This document shows positions 1-6,709 of a stretch of 41,569 nt of DNA, piece by piece (positions within the stretch are counted from its first letter, which is position 1; every line of letters starts with the position of its first letter). Source of the DNA: a virus. The stretch spans positions 1 through 41,569 of the IMG/VR virus record IMGVR_UViG_3300010372_000245; one strand, written 5' to 3'. The notes below the pieces were generated by a model. The model made no database searches. It saw nothing but the letters and a program-made list of their open reading frames with translations, and was not told where the DNA came from. Position numbers and translations under genes: made by a program.

Positions 1-16
1 GTACACCTCCCTGTAC

Positions 17-56
17 GGCACCTCTAAAAACTACCTGCGTTGCCATCACTGCGTTA
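17..56. repeat. Left part of a host palindromic (MITE-like) repeat split by the prophage
   Basis: GGCACCTCTAAAAA at 17-30 is the exact reverse complement of 39760-39773 beyond the prophage. Joining 17-56 to 39674-39773 gives a ~140-bp element with 14-bp perfect terminal inverted repeats and no coding capacity. This looks like a MITE or other dispersed intergenic repeat of the host. The family cannot be named from one copy. Confidence 0.7.
51..56. repeat. Left copy of 6-bp target-site duplication
   Basis: GCGTTA immediately precedes the TG terminus of the prophage and is repeated exactly after the CA terminus at 39668-39673. Confidence 0.9.
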
Positions 57-147
57 TGTGCAGGCTTGAGAAAAAGATTACAGGGAAAGCGCGAAAAAGG
101 CGGAATTTGGAGGAACGAAAGGGAATATATCTGAACGAGAAGGGAAA
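57..147. other. Left transposon end with putative transposase-binding sites
   Basis: This non-coding end lies between the TG terminus and the early terminator. GCGCGAAAAA at 89-98 is repeated in inverted orientation at the right end (39649-39658), followed in both ends by a GGCG-containing stretch. Purine-rich blocks (AACGAAAGGG at 114-123, AACGAGAAGGG at 134-144) resemble each other and may be further sites. MuA of Mu binds three imperfect sites at each end; these are the likely equivalents here, by inference. Confidence 0.6.
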
Positions 148-172
148 AGCCGTTGCCACTATGGTAACGGCT
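144..172 (-). terminator. Intrinsic terminator of the leftward early operon
   Basis: AGCCGTT (148-154) pairs perfectly with AACGGCT (166-172), with GCC/GGT extending the stem around a short ACTAT loop. On the minus strand the hairpin is followed by TTTTCCC. It overlaps the TAG stop of the last early gene, so it would end the leftward transcript before the left phage end. Confidence 0.75.
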
Positions 173-494
173 AGGAGGGCTGCTCAACCCACGCCAAAAG
201 ATCTTCAGCGGTCGATATCAGCTCCTGGGGATCGCTTCCTTTATAGATGCTAGATGCCACTTCCAAAGCCCGCATACGCAGATCTGCATCTAGTGTATCC
301 AGGTGATCTACCGAAGGCCTCTCAATAGAACCTGAGATGTAGCGATGAATGGATGAGCGGGCCATGGTATAGCCACGCTCCGAAAACCACTCAACGTGTG
401 AATCTAGGGTCCAGCCAGGATTCTGGCGTACGTGCTCAATGAACTGAGCCCGTATGTCTGCTGGTAGCCTCTCGACAGTAGAACGCCTTCCCAT
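171..494 (-). CDS. Small DUF3486-like (Mu gp27 N-terminal-like) HTH protein
   Basis: A 107-aa protein, the last gene of the leftward early operon and the closest to the left end. It opens MGRRSTVERLPADIRAQ, the typical start of DUF3486 (Mu gp27) proteins, and has an HTH-like stretch ending RSSIHRYISG near residues 40-55. True DUF3486 proteins are about 180 aa; this one keeps only the DNA-binding-like front and a different acidic tail. A full-length DUF3486 protein is encoded separately at 16780-17328. The ATG has a strong AGGAGG eight bases upstream. The gene looks less G+C-rich than its neighbours and is separated from mor by 23 bp, so it may be a later addition. Role unknown; DNA binding at the left end is a guess. 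Confidence 0.75.
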   Translation of the reverse strand: MGRRSTVERLPADIRAQFIEHVRQNPGWTLDSHVEWFSERGYTMARSSIHRYISGSIERPSVDHLDTLDADLRMRALEVASSIYKGSDPQELISTAEDLLAWVEQPS

Positions 495-517
495 TTACCT
501 GTCCTCCTAGTAGTTAG

Positions 518-886
518 TTACAGGCCGTCGCCGAAGTCGATCTTGTGCTGGTCCTGGTCGAACTTCCTGTCCTGCGTTCTCTTGAGCAGCTTGTAGATCG
601 CATTCTCTGTCATGTCGTATTCAACGGCCAGCGCGTGGTGGTTGCGGCCGTTGAATTTGCCCAGGATCTCCAGATCCCGCTGGGTGATTCGCCAGCGGAA
701 GTCCTTCGGGAACGTGACACAGCTTCCCGCCCAGGTGTTGGACAGATGCTCGACCACCGCCGCGCCGGCCTGCTCGGCGATCTTCGCGTCTACACCGTGC
801 TCAGAAACCACCGCCGCAACGTGGTCGGCGATATCGCTGAGTAGTTCGTGGCGCTTCTGTGCCATAGCAGTCGGCTTGGTGCTCAT
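518..886 (-). CDS. mor: Mor/C-family transcription activator
   Basis: A 122-aa protein of the Mor transcription activator family. The C-terminal half (about 75-110) reads as the Mor HTH: W-x2-TQRDLEILGKFNGRN, then ALAVEYDMTENAIYKLLKR, close to Mu Mor's FNGRN...YGVTFNTVYKAIRR. The N-terminal half is the helical dimerisation part. Mor and C of Mu bind as dimers beside weak -10 elements and recruit RNA polymerase for middle and late transcription. Only one such protein is seen here, so it probably performs the late-activator role alone. Its start overlaps the preceding gene's stop (ATGA). Likely targets are the three repeated motifs at 14071, 22501 and 28228. Confidence 0.9.
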   Translation of the reverse strand: MSTKPTAMAQKRHELLSDIADHVAAVVSEHGVDAKIAEQAGAAVVEHLSNTWAGSCVTFPKDFRWRITQRDLEILGKFNGRNHHALAVEYDMTENAIYKLLKRTQDRKFDQDQHKIDFGDGL

Positions 887-1431
887 GCGTTCCCCCTTGC
901 CGCTGCGATGCGGCGTTCTGCTTCCTCTTCATTAATAAGACCGAGCCGTCGATCGGCTTCGATGCGGCCGATGGCGTCCTGCAGGATCTGTTGCGCGCTG
1001 GCAGCCGCGCGCGGCGGCTTGGCCGGCGCGGCGGCTTGCACCTGGACGGGGTCGCTGGCGATGCCGTAGACCACCGTGCGCAGGTAGTTGTGGTTATCGA
1101 GTGGCAGCGACAGGCGATCGCGGGCGATCAGCATCTGCTCGATCCCGGCCGTCCAGATCCTGGGCGGCGCTGGCTTGGTGTCGTTGGTGCGGGCGTCCTT
1201 TTGCACCGTGCCGGCGTTGACCAGGTCGAGCAGCTCTTCCAGCAGCTTGATAGCGCGGGTCATGCGCAGGCCGCGCTTTGCCGGGCTGAACAGGCGCAGA
1301 TAGTTGAGCACCGCCCGGCCCAGCTTCGGATCGAGGCCGGCGAGCATTGCCGCCAGCTTCTTGCCGTCCGCGTCTGCGAAGCCGGCCTCGATCGGAAACT
1401 GCTCGCCGCAGCATGGGCATTGCAGCTGCAT
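883..1431 (-). CDS. Zinc-finger early phage protein of unknown function
   Basis: 182 aa from the ATG at 1431; the reading frame is open further upstream, but that extension overlaps gemA and looks non-coding. The start overlaps the gemA stop by one base. The N-terminus has CPCCGEQF (residues 5-12), half of a metal-binding knuckle with no clear second CxxC pair. A helical region with GRAVLNYLRLFSPAKRGL follows (about 35-52), then DNHNYLRTVVY (about 108-118), then an Ala-rich linker and a charged C-terminal helix. Similar proteins occur among replication/early genes of Pseudomonas and Burkholderia phages, but I know no assigned function. Confidence 0.8.
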   Translation of the reverse strand: MQLQCPCCGEQFPIEAGFADADGKKLAAMLAGLDPKLGRAVLNYLRLFSPAKRGLRMTRAIKLLEELLDLVNAGTVQKDARTNDTKPAPPRIWTAGIEQMLIARDRLSLPLDNHNYLRTVVYGIASDPVQVQAAAPAKPPRAAASAQQILQDAIGRIEADRRLGLINEEEAERRIAAARGNA

Positions 1432-1997
1432 CAGTCGCCCTCCTGCGCGTTGACCACTGCATTCAGGGCATCCACCAGGGCCTTGAGGATTGGACGCTGC
1501 CTGCGCCACCCCTCGGGCAGTGCTTCCAAACCCTCCATGCGTTCTGGAGTGTCCACCCCGAGGCGCTTGCAGAGGTCTTCCACCTGGTTGAGCAACTGGC
1601 GTTTTTCCTGCTCGACGTGCAGAGCAGCGATCAGAGCGTCGAGTTGCTCGGCTTTTTTCAGCCATGCCACCCGTTGAACCTTGAACATCTGCCGGGCCAG
1701 CGCGTCGGCATAGGCCCAAGGCAGGCGCATGTCAGCGAGCTGGGCCTCGATCTTGTCGATGCGCGGCCCGAGCTGCTGGGCGTTGTGCGGTTTGCCCTTG
1801 GCCTTGCTGCTGGGCTGCGGCTTGAACCCGAGCCGCTCCAGCTCGACCATCAGGCGCCCGGCCTGGCGCGAGTTGAGGTCTTTTGCCGACTCGACGCCCG
1901 CCACGCGGCGCAGCAGCGCGCGATAACTGTCGTCGTCCATGCCCAGTTGGCCCTTGGCGATGTGGATCTTGCTGAGTACGCCTTTCGAGATCGACAT
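1431..1997 (-). CDS. gemA: GemA-like regulatory protein (Mu gp16 / DUF1018)
   Basis: 188 aa. The first 60 residues carry the DUF1018 signature: SKIHIAKGQLGMDDDSYRAL, then SAKDLNSRQAGRLMVEL and RLGFKP. A second conserved block, LPWAYADALARQMFKV near residue 90, also fits GemA. In Mu, GemA affects host gene expression and DNA supercoiling; the molecular mechanism is not well settled. The C-terminal ~55 residues (about 130-188) are charged and helical. The gene begins one base after the TAG of the upstream small gene and runs into the zinc-finger gene downstream, so it is translationally coupled within the early operon. Confidence 0.88.
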   Translation of the reverse strand: MSISKGVLSKIHIAKGQLGMDDDSYRALLRRVAGVESAKDLNSRQAGRLMVELERLGFKPQPSSKAKGKPHNAQQLGPRIDKIEAQLADMRLPWAYADALARQMFKVQRVAWLKKAEQLDALIAALHVEQEKRQLLNQVEDLCKRLGVDTPERMEGLEALPEGWRRQRPILKALVDALNAVVNAQEGD

Positions 1998-2213
1998 CTA
2001 TTTACCCTCGTGATCGATCTGCAGGAAGCCGCTGCCAGCAATGCCGCCGAGGTGCTCCAGGGCTTTCACTTCGACCTTGGCGGACTCAACAATCACAGTG
2101 CCAACAAGCGCGATGGCCTTTGCACGCTCGATGTCGAGCGGTTCCTCCTTGTCGAGTAGGCCTTCGATGGTCTCGAACAGGTGATTACGCAGATCCTCAA
2201 TTTTGTTCTTCAT
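1998..2213 (-). CDS. Small early protein, unknown function
   Basis: 71 aa from ATG 2213 (MKNKIEDLRNHLFETIEGL); an in-frame TTG at 2222 is possible, but GAGG is better spaced for the ATG. The sequence is helical, with a charged first half and a small hydrophobic patch (AIALVGTVIVESAKVEVKAL). It overlaps the 3' end of the HNH gene by 17 bp and stops one base before gemA. Small proteins of this type recur next to gemA in Pseudomonas transposable phages; no function is known to me. Confidence 0.7.
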   Translation of the reverse strand: MKNKIEDLRNHLFETIEGLLDKEEPLDIERAKAIALVGTVIVESAKVEVKALEHLGGIAGSGFLQIDHEGK

Positions 2214-2904
2214 CTTGCTCAACCTCTCTGATGGTGCGTTTGAGCTTGGCTACCGTGCGGATTGCGTCTCTCAGCTCTGGCGGGTAGCGATGGATGGTGT
2301 TCTTTTGCATGTGCTCCGCACGGGTGCGCAGCTCCAGATTGTCCAGGGCGATGTGCTGCTTGTTGCCGTCCTTGAAACAGAGGATCAGGCCCTTGGGTAT
2401 CGGGCCGTTGTGCTCCTCCCACAGCATCACGTGCACCTGTTTCCAGTCGCTGCGATGACGGGTATCGGTGACCTTTCGCCATAGGTAGCCATCGCGGATC
2501 TGCTCGGTGCCTACCGGTACCCAGTTATGCGGCATGTGGCCCTTGCCGAACTGGGTTTCCTTGGCGCGGCCTCCGGCCTTCCAGCCCTTCAGCCCCTTGT
2601 TCCAGGTTGTGTGGCCCTTCTGGAACCTGAACGCTGCGCCAGTCTCTGGGGTGAGGTTTCGGCAGTGCTTCTCGATGAACGCCTGGGACTTATGCAGCCC
2701 CATCTTGTTGGCCTTTGCGAGCACCTTGGATACCGAGCGCCCAAGTTCGCCGGCGAGCACCTCGGTCAGCTCATCTGCATAACGGTCGCGCAGCAGCTGC
2801 TCCTCCTCGGCCGACCAGAACTGCTTGTTGCGGCAGGCCTCCCGCCGGCGGATCTTCCTTCTCGCCCGTTCGACGGCCTCCATGGCCAGGGCGCCGAGTG
2901 CCAC
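2197..2904 (-). CDS. HNH endonuclease (HNH_3-type) in the early operon
   Basis: 235 aa if started at the GTG (2904), which lies one base after the upstream stop and has GGGGG about nine bases before it; the next ATG (2883) lacks a ribosome binding site. Residues 28-72 look like a SANT/HTH segment (WSAEEEQLLRDRYAD). The C-terminal half matches HNH_3-type nucleases: WKQVHVMLWEEHNGPIPKG (about 154-172), then CFKDGNKQHIALDNLEL (about 176-192), with candidate metal/catalytic residues H158, H184 and N189. The family nicks or cuts DNA, sometimes as a homing endonuclease. Here it sits inside coupled early genes without interrupting one. Confidence 0.85.
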   Translation of the reverse strand: MALGALAMEAVERARRKIRRREACRNKQFWSAEEEQLLRDRYADELTEVLAGELGRSVSKVLAKANKMGLHKSQAFIEKHCRNLTPETGAAFRFQKGHTTWNKGLKGWKAGGRAKETQFGKGHMPHNWVPVGTEQIRDGYLWRKVTDTRHRSDWKQVHVMLWEEHNGPIPKGLILCFKDGNKQHIALDNLELRTRAEHMQKNTIHRYPPELRDAIRTVAKLKRTIREVEQDEEQN

Positions 2905-2905
2905 G

Positions 2906-3112
2906 TTATGCCCCCTGCAGATCCTGGAGGCCTTCGAGGATGCGGCCGGTGGCGTCCAGGTCGTCATCGAGGATGGCGGCCAGGATCAGCTCGCGCCCGC
3001 TGTCGAGTTCCAGGCGAATCAGGTCGAAGTGCTTGGTTTCGCTGGCTTCTGCGGATTGGATGACGTGCAGGAGCGTGGTGGTTTCGGTGTCTTTGCCGTG
3101 AAGAAGTGCCAT
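2906..3112 (-). CDS. Small early protein, unknown function
   Basis: 68 aa, MALLHGKDTE..., no recognised domain. Acidic and probably a mixed helix/strand fold (LIRLELDSGRELILAAILDD). It starts two bases before the DUF3164 stop and ends one base before the HNH start, so it is a coupled member of the early operon. Confidence 0.65.
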   Translation of the reverse strand: MALLHGKDTETTTLLHVIQSAEASETKHFDLIRLELDSGRELILAAILDDDLDATGRILEGLQDLQGA

Positions 3113-3113
3113 C

Positions 3114-3731
3114 TCACACCGCCGCGATATTCAGGTTGATGGGGTCGTAGCGGTCGGTGTTGCCGACGCGCTGGTAGACGCGGATGTACACCGCGGTGCC
3201 GTTGACCTGGATGGAATCCTTCAGGGCCTCCATGGCGCGCTGCCAGTCGGGGTCTTCGATCTCGACTCGCAGCAGGCTGAGCACGTCGCCGGTCTTGATC
3301 TGGCCCTGGCGGTTGGCGCGGAACGCGCGGTCGACCAGGATGCGCAGGTGCTGGTCGGCGCCCTCGCTCCATTTGCGGATGCACTGGTCGATCAGCTCCT
3401 TGGCCGCGAGAATCTCCTCGGTGAAGGTGATGCGCTCGGCCATGGCGCGCTCGATCTTGAAGCGACCGTCGTAGGTGACGATCGAGACGTTGCCCTTCTT
3501 GCCGCCGAGCTTGACTTGGTACTTCTCGGCCGAGATGGCGATCAGGTCGGCGATATCGCCCAGGGCCTTGGCCTTGAAGGCGGCCAGGGCCTCGCTGATG
3601 GCCACGGCCTGCTTGGCGAGATCGCCGGCGACCTGGTCGCGCAGCTTGTCGTGCTCGCGCACCTGGTGCTCCGGCACGAGGTGGCCGACCGCGTTCTTGA
3701 CGAAGCCGGCGGGGATGTTGGTATCAGCCAT
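3114..3731 (-). CDS. DUF3164 family early phage protein
   Basis: 205 aa. The pattern fits DUF3164 proteins of Mu-like phages: an N-terminal NAVGHLVPEHQVREHDKLRD block, a central YQVKLGGKKGNVSIVTYDG segment, and a conserved C-terminal stretch with LRVEIEDPDWQRAMEALKDS and YIRVYQR. The family occurs in Mu-like early operons between B and gemA and has no proven function. The start overlaps the upstream gene by eight bases. Confidence 0.85.
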   Translation of the reverse strand: MADTNIPAGFVKNAVGHLVPEHQVREHDKLRDQVAGDLAKQAVAISEALAAFKAKALGDIADLIAISAEKYQVKLGGKKGNVSIVTYDGRFKIERAMAERITFTEEILAAKELIDQCIRKWSEGADQHLRILVDRAFRANRQGQIKTGDVLSLLRVEIEDPDWQRAMEALKDSIQVNGTAVYIRVYQRVGNTDRYDPINLNIAAV

Positions 3732-4089
3732 GGGATGCCTCCTTCGGGCGAATAGCGGTAATTTCAGCGGCGATCAGCATGTCCTTTAGCCATTCCTCGC
3801 CATGTCCCTCGTCGTCTTCGCACTCCATGTCGGCCTCGGCTTCACCAGCTTTGGCCAAGGTAATGACGGCATAGGTGTCATCGCTGCCGTAGATGCTGCG
3901 CTGTTCCAGCTGGTCGTAAGCGATTCCGACAGCGCAGTCGATTACGGTCAGCCCGGTGCAGTTGCCGCCGACATCGACCTCCATAACTGCCCGGTAATCC
4001 CATACCCCAAATGTGAGCCGAACGGTCTGTACTGCTCTGCGCCCGCACAGCACCAGGTTCGGGTCATAGTTCATCGCAGTATCAGCCAT
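3724..4089 (-). CDS. Early phage protein, possibly DUF5406-like
   Basis: 121 aa starting MADTAMNYDPNL at 4089; the upstream extension of the frame lies over another gene. Mid-protein sequence DYRAVMEVDVGGNCTGLTV recalls DUF5406, but I hold that loosely. The C-terminal part is very acidic (EADMECEDDEGHGEE). It overlaps the neighbours on both sides by eight bases, so translation is coupled. Function unknown. Confidence 0.7.
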   Translation of the reverse strand: MADTAMNYDPNLVLCGRRAVQTVRLTFGVWDYRAVMEVDVGGNCTGLTVIDCAVGIAYDQLEQRSIYGSDDTYAVITLAKAGEAEADMECEDDEGHGEEWLKDMLIAAEITAIRPKEASHG

Positions 4090-4294
4090 GGGTCTCTTCC
4101 TCGGCTTGTTGGGTGGCGTGGTCGAGCTCGGCCTGCACCTGGCGGCGGAACTGGCAGATCTCGTCGTTGAGCTTGTGGCCGCCAATGCTCGGGTAGGCCG
4201 ATGCGTAGCCGGCGCCGCGCTTGAGCAGCTCCAGGGCTTCGCGCAGGCGGCGTTCGACGGTTAGCTGTACGGCGGACTTGGTCATGCTGTTCAT
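4082..4294 (-). CDS. Small early protein, unknown function
   Basis: 70 aa from ATG 4294 (MNSMTKSAVQLTVERRL), sharing TGATG with the stop of the preceding gene. Helical and charged, ending in an acidic tail. No recognised family. Confidence 0.65.
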   Translation of the reverse strand: MNSMTKSAVQLTVERRLREALELLKRGAGYASAYPSIGGHKLNDEICQFRRQVQAELDHATQQAEEETHG

Positions 4295-4731
4295 CAATGC
4301 ACCCTCCCGTCAGCGGGCTTGAGGTTGGCGCGGTAGGCCTGGGTGAACTGCTCGACCTGGCGCATGACCAGCGCGTTATCGCCGGCCATATGGGCCTCGC
4401 ACATCACAGCGATCTGAGTGCAGAGCAGGTTGCTGGTCTGGGTGAGGTGGTGCAGCGCCATGTGGAGCTGGTTGTAGCGCTGGCTCTCGTTCTGCAGGCA
4501 CTGCTCCATTTCCTTCATCTCGGCGCGCATGGTGTCGAGGAAGCTCTCGAAGCCGTTGAGAAAGAGCAGCGTGCCGTCGTCGTCGACCTGGAAGGTGGTG
4601 CTGTGCAGCGGAATGCGGCAGCCCGCGATGCTGGCATGCACCTCGATGGCGTCAGTCTCGCAGCCGAGTTCACGGGCAACGGTGCCAAGCCGCTGAGCCA
4701 ACATCTTTGCGGTAATCGGTTTGGCGCTCAT
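4294..4731 (-). CDS. Early phage protein, unknown function
   Basis: 145 aa from ATG 4731, chosen because ATGA overlaps the upstream stop; the longer open frame is shadow sequence. The N-terminus (MLAQRLGTVARELGC) may be a short helical DNA-binding or dimer element. The middle has a long helix with coiled-coil character (TMRAEMKEMEQCLQNESQRY). No family recognised. Confidence 0.65.
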   Translation of the reverse strand: MSAKPITAKMLAQRLGTVARELGCETDAIEVHASIAGCRIPLHSTTFQVDDDGTLLFLNGFESFLDTMRAEMKEMEQCLQNESQRYNQLHMALHHLTQTSNLLCTQIAVMCEAHMAGDNALVMRQVEQFTQAYRANLKPADGRVH

Positions 4732-5078
4732 GACTCCTGCTCCTTCACCGGCGTAAGCCAGCAGATGCAGCAGCCGCCGAGGCGGACGCTGTTGATGGTG
4801 TGGACGCCTTTGGTGCTCCAGCTCACGCCGCGCCATTCGTGCTTGAACGATGCGGCGAGCTGATCGGAGTCCTCGGCGTTGATGAAGATCTTGCCGTCGA
4901 GCGGCGATGCGGCCTCGATGCGCACGCCCGCCGCGCGCAGGCGGCGGGTCATGTCGTTGAGGGCGCGCAGCTTGTCGGCCAGTTCAGGGGTCAGCACGGT
5001 GCACATGGGCAGCGCGTGCTGGATGGAGATCTCGGCGGCGATCTTCGCGCTGAGCGGGATGACGTTGGGTGCGCGCAT
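4728..5078 (-). CDS. Early phage protein, unknown function
   Basis: 116 aa from ATG 5078 (MRAPNVIPLSAKIAAEI). An ATG six bases earlier (5084) overlaps the preceding stop, but AGGAGG is only one base from it and seven from 5078, so the inner start is preferred. A predicted helix (LADKLRALNDMTRRLRAAGV) is followed by strands ending GGCCICWLTP. No known domain. It ends by overlapping the next gene by four bases. Confidence 0.65.
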   Translation of the reverse strand: MRAPNVIPLSAKIAAEISIQHALPMCTVLTPELADKLRALNDMTRRLRAAGVRIEAASPLDGKIFINAEDSDQLAASFKHEWRGVSWSTKGVHTINSVRLGGCCICWLTPVKEQES

Positions 5079-5080
5079 GG

Positions 5081-5506
5081 TCATTCCTCCTCGTCGCTGG
5101 CCGGGGCGGTGCGTTCGATGGAAAGCGGGAACTTCTCGAACTGCTGCTCGGCGATCGCCAGGGCGACGCGCCAACCTTTGAGCATGGCGCCCTGCAGGAC
5201 GATGGGATTGGCATCATCCGCACCGAGGCGGATCTCAGTGCCCTCTACTGCCTGCTGCAACGTGCCGAGGTTGCCAATGCGGTGCTGGTGCCACTCGATC
5301 AACGGCTTGGCCAGGTCGAGCTGCGCTTCCTGTGCCCCTGCGGTATGGGCTTCGTCCTCGAAGGCAGTGACCATCTCCAGCAGCACCTGCTTCTCCAGCT
5401 CGGCCTGCTCCAACTGATTGCCCTGGTCGAACGGCCCGCCGACCAGGCTCCAGGCCGAGGCGTACACCTGAGCCTGCTCCATGATTTGTTCGATGGTGAT
5501 GGCCAT
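5081..5506 (-). CDS. Early phage protein, unknown function
   Basis: 141 aa starting MAITIEQIMEQAQVY, with GGAGG eight bases upstream. Mostly helical and acidic, ending SDEEE. Its place directly after the B gene is typical for one of the small proteins of unknown role between B and gemA in Mu-like phages. No domain recognised. Confidence 0.7.
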   Translation of the reverse strand: MAITIEQIMEQAQVYASAWSLVGGPFDQGNQLEQAELEKQVLLEMVTAFEDEAHTAGAQEAQLDLAKPLIEWHQHRIGNLGTLQQAVEGTEIRLGADDANPIVLQGAMLKGWRVALAIAEQQFEKFPLSIERTAPASDEEE

Positions 5507-5509
5507 GGC

Positions 5510-6709
5510 TCACACCTCCGCAATGATGTCCGCCGACAGGCGGGTGGCGCCGACCAGGGCGGCCTGGTTGAAGGCAGCGGCCAGCATGTTGTGCACGGCC
5601 AGCGGGTACAGCACCGAGCCGTTCTCTTTGGAGCCGGTACCGGTGAGCTTGCTGCGCAGGGCTTCGATGGCCGGTTCGTCCATCACCTCGTCCAGCGGCT
5701 TGTTGATCAGCTTGAAGCGGTGCTTGAGGTAGTCGCCCAGGTGCTGGTCGAGCGGGTTGAGCTTCACCACCTCGCAGCGCTGCACCACCTCGCGCACGTC
5801 GGCGCGCTTCTCGCTGAGCTTGTTGGCCAGCTCGCTCTGGCCGATCAGCACGATGCTGAGCAGCTTCTCGAAGCCGTCTTCCAGCTCGAAGAAGCGCTTG
5901 AGGTGCTTGAGGGTCGGTACCGGGATGGCGTGCGCTTCCTCGATCACCAGGACGTGGCGGTTGCCCATGCGGTGCGACTCGCGCAGCACGTTGTGCACGG
6001 CGCGGTACCGGGCATCCAGGCCGCGCGGCATCTTGCTGCCGGGGCTTACGGTGGCCAGGATGGCCTCGCAGATGTGCATGGCCTTGAGGGTCTTGCCCTT
6101 GAAGTCGTCATCCTCCATGCCGATGACGTAGGGCTCGATGACGATCACCGGCTTGTCTTCAGTGCGCAGGCGTTCGTGCAGATCCTTGCGGATGGTGGAC
6201 TTGCCCGAGCCGGACTCGCCCAGGATCGCCAGGAATACGCCGTAGCGCGTGACCTGGTAGAGGCTTTCGCGCACGTAGCGGATATCCGGCGAGACGAACA
6301 GATCAGCGCTGGTGCGCGGGTCTGCGAACGGGTCGCCGAACATGCCGAAGTGCTGGCGTGCCTGCTGTGTCAGTTTGGTTGCGCGTAGTAGCATTGTGTC
6401 GGGCTCCTCGATTGGCTTCTTGGGATTGCGGTGCTCAGGCCGTTGGGCGTTGCAGCGCCCAGCGGCCACCTTGGTGTTCTGCTCCTGGTTCTCCTCCTCT
6501 TCGAAAATGCCCACCAGCTGCATGCCAGTGACGTTGAAGCTCTCCAGCCAGGCGACGATGCGGCTACGCAGGTCGGCCTGGTCGATGGTCTTGGGCCACA
6601 TGCTGTGGTTGATCAGCTGGGAAATGGTCGGGCGGCTAAGGCCCAACTCGCGGGCCAGGTCGGCCTGGCCCAGGTTGTGGTAGCGCAGCAGTGCTTTGAG
6701 CTTGAGCAT
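5510..6709 (-). CDS. B: Transposition target ATPase, MuB-like AAA+ protein
   Basis: 399 aa from ATG 6709, which has GGAGG six bases upstream; a GTG at 6712 is less well placed. An N-terminal HTH (about 10-35, LGQADLARELGLSRPTISQL) precedes a linker and an AAA+ domain with Walker A GESGSGKST (164-172) and Walker B HVLVIEEAH (252-260). MuB uses ATP to coat target DNA, deliver it to the transposase and keep insertions away from the element itself. The overall fold is the ExeA/MuB-type AAA family. It overlaps the transposase stop by one base, the usual A-B order. Confidence 0.93.
   Translation of the reverse strand: MLKLKALLRYHNLGQADLARELGLSRPTISQLINHSMWPKTIDQADLRSRIVAWLESFNVTGMQLVGIFEEEENQEQNTKVAAGRCNAQRPEHRNPKKPIEEPDTMLLRATKLTQQARQHFGMFGDPFADPRTSADLFVSPDIRYVRESLYQVTRYGVFLAILGESGSGKSTIRKDLHERLRTEDKPVIVIEPYVIGMEDDDFKGKTLKAMHICEAILATVSPGSKMPRGLDARYRAVHNVLRESHRMGNRHVLVIEEAHAIPVPTLKHLKRFFELEDGFEKLLSIVLIGQSELANKLSEKRADVREVVQRCEVVKLNPLDQHLGDYLKHRFKLINKPLDEVMDEPAIEALRSKLTGTGSKENGSVLYPLAVHNMLAAAFNQAALVGATRLSADIIAEV

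Noticed and set aside
1-16. GTACACCTCCCTGTAC as a perfect palindrome
   Set aside because: Only the outer GTAC and a few inner bases pair; too little of the flank is in the window to judge.
1431-1719. Extension of the zinc-finger gene to 278 codons
   Set aside because: The extra N-terminus overlaps gemA out of frame and is Arg/Gly-rich; the ATG at 1431 is coupled to the gemA stop.
5069-6388. 439-codon plus-strand open frame
   Set aside because: It is the antisense of the B ATPase gene, with His/Val/Leu-rich composition typical of shadow frames in high-G+C DNA.
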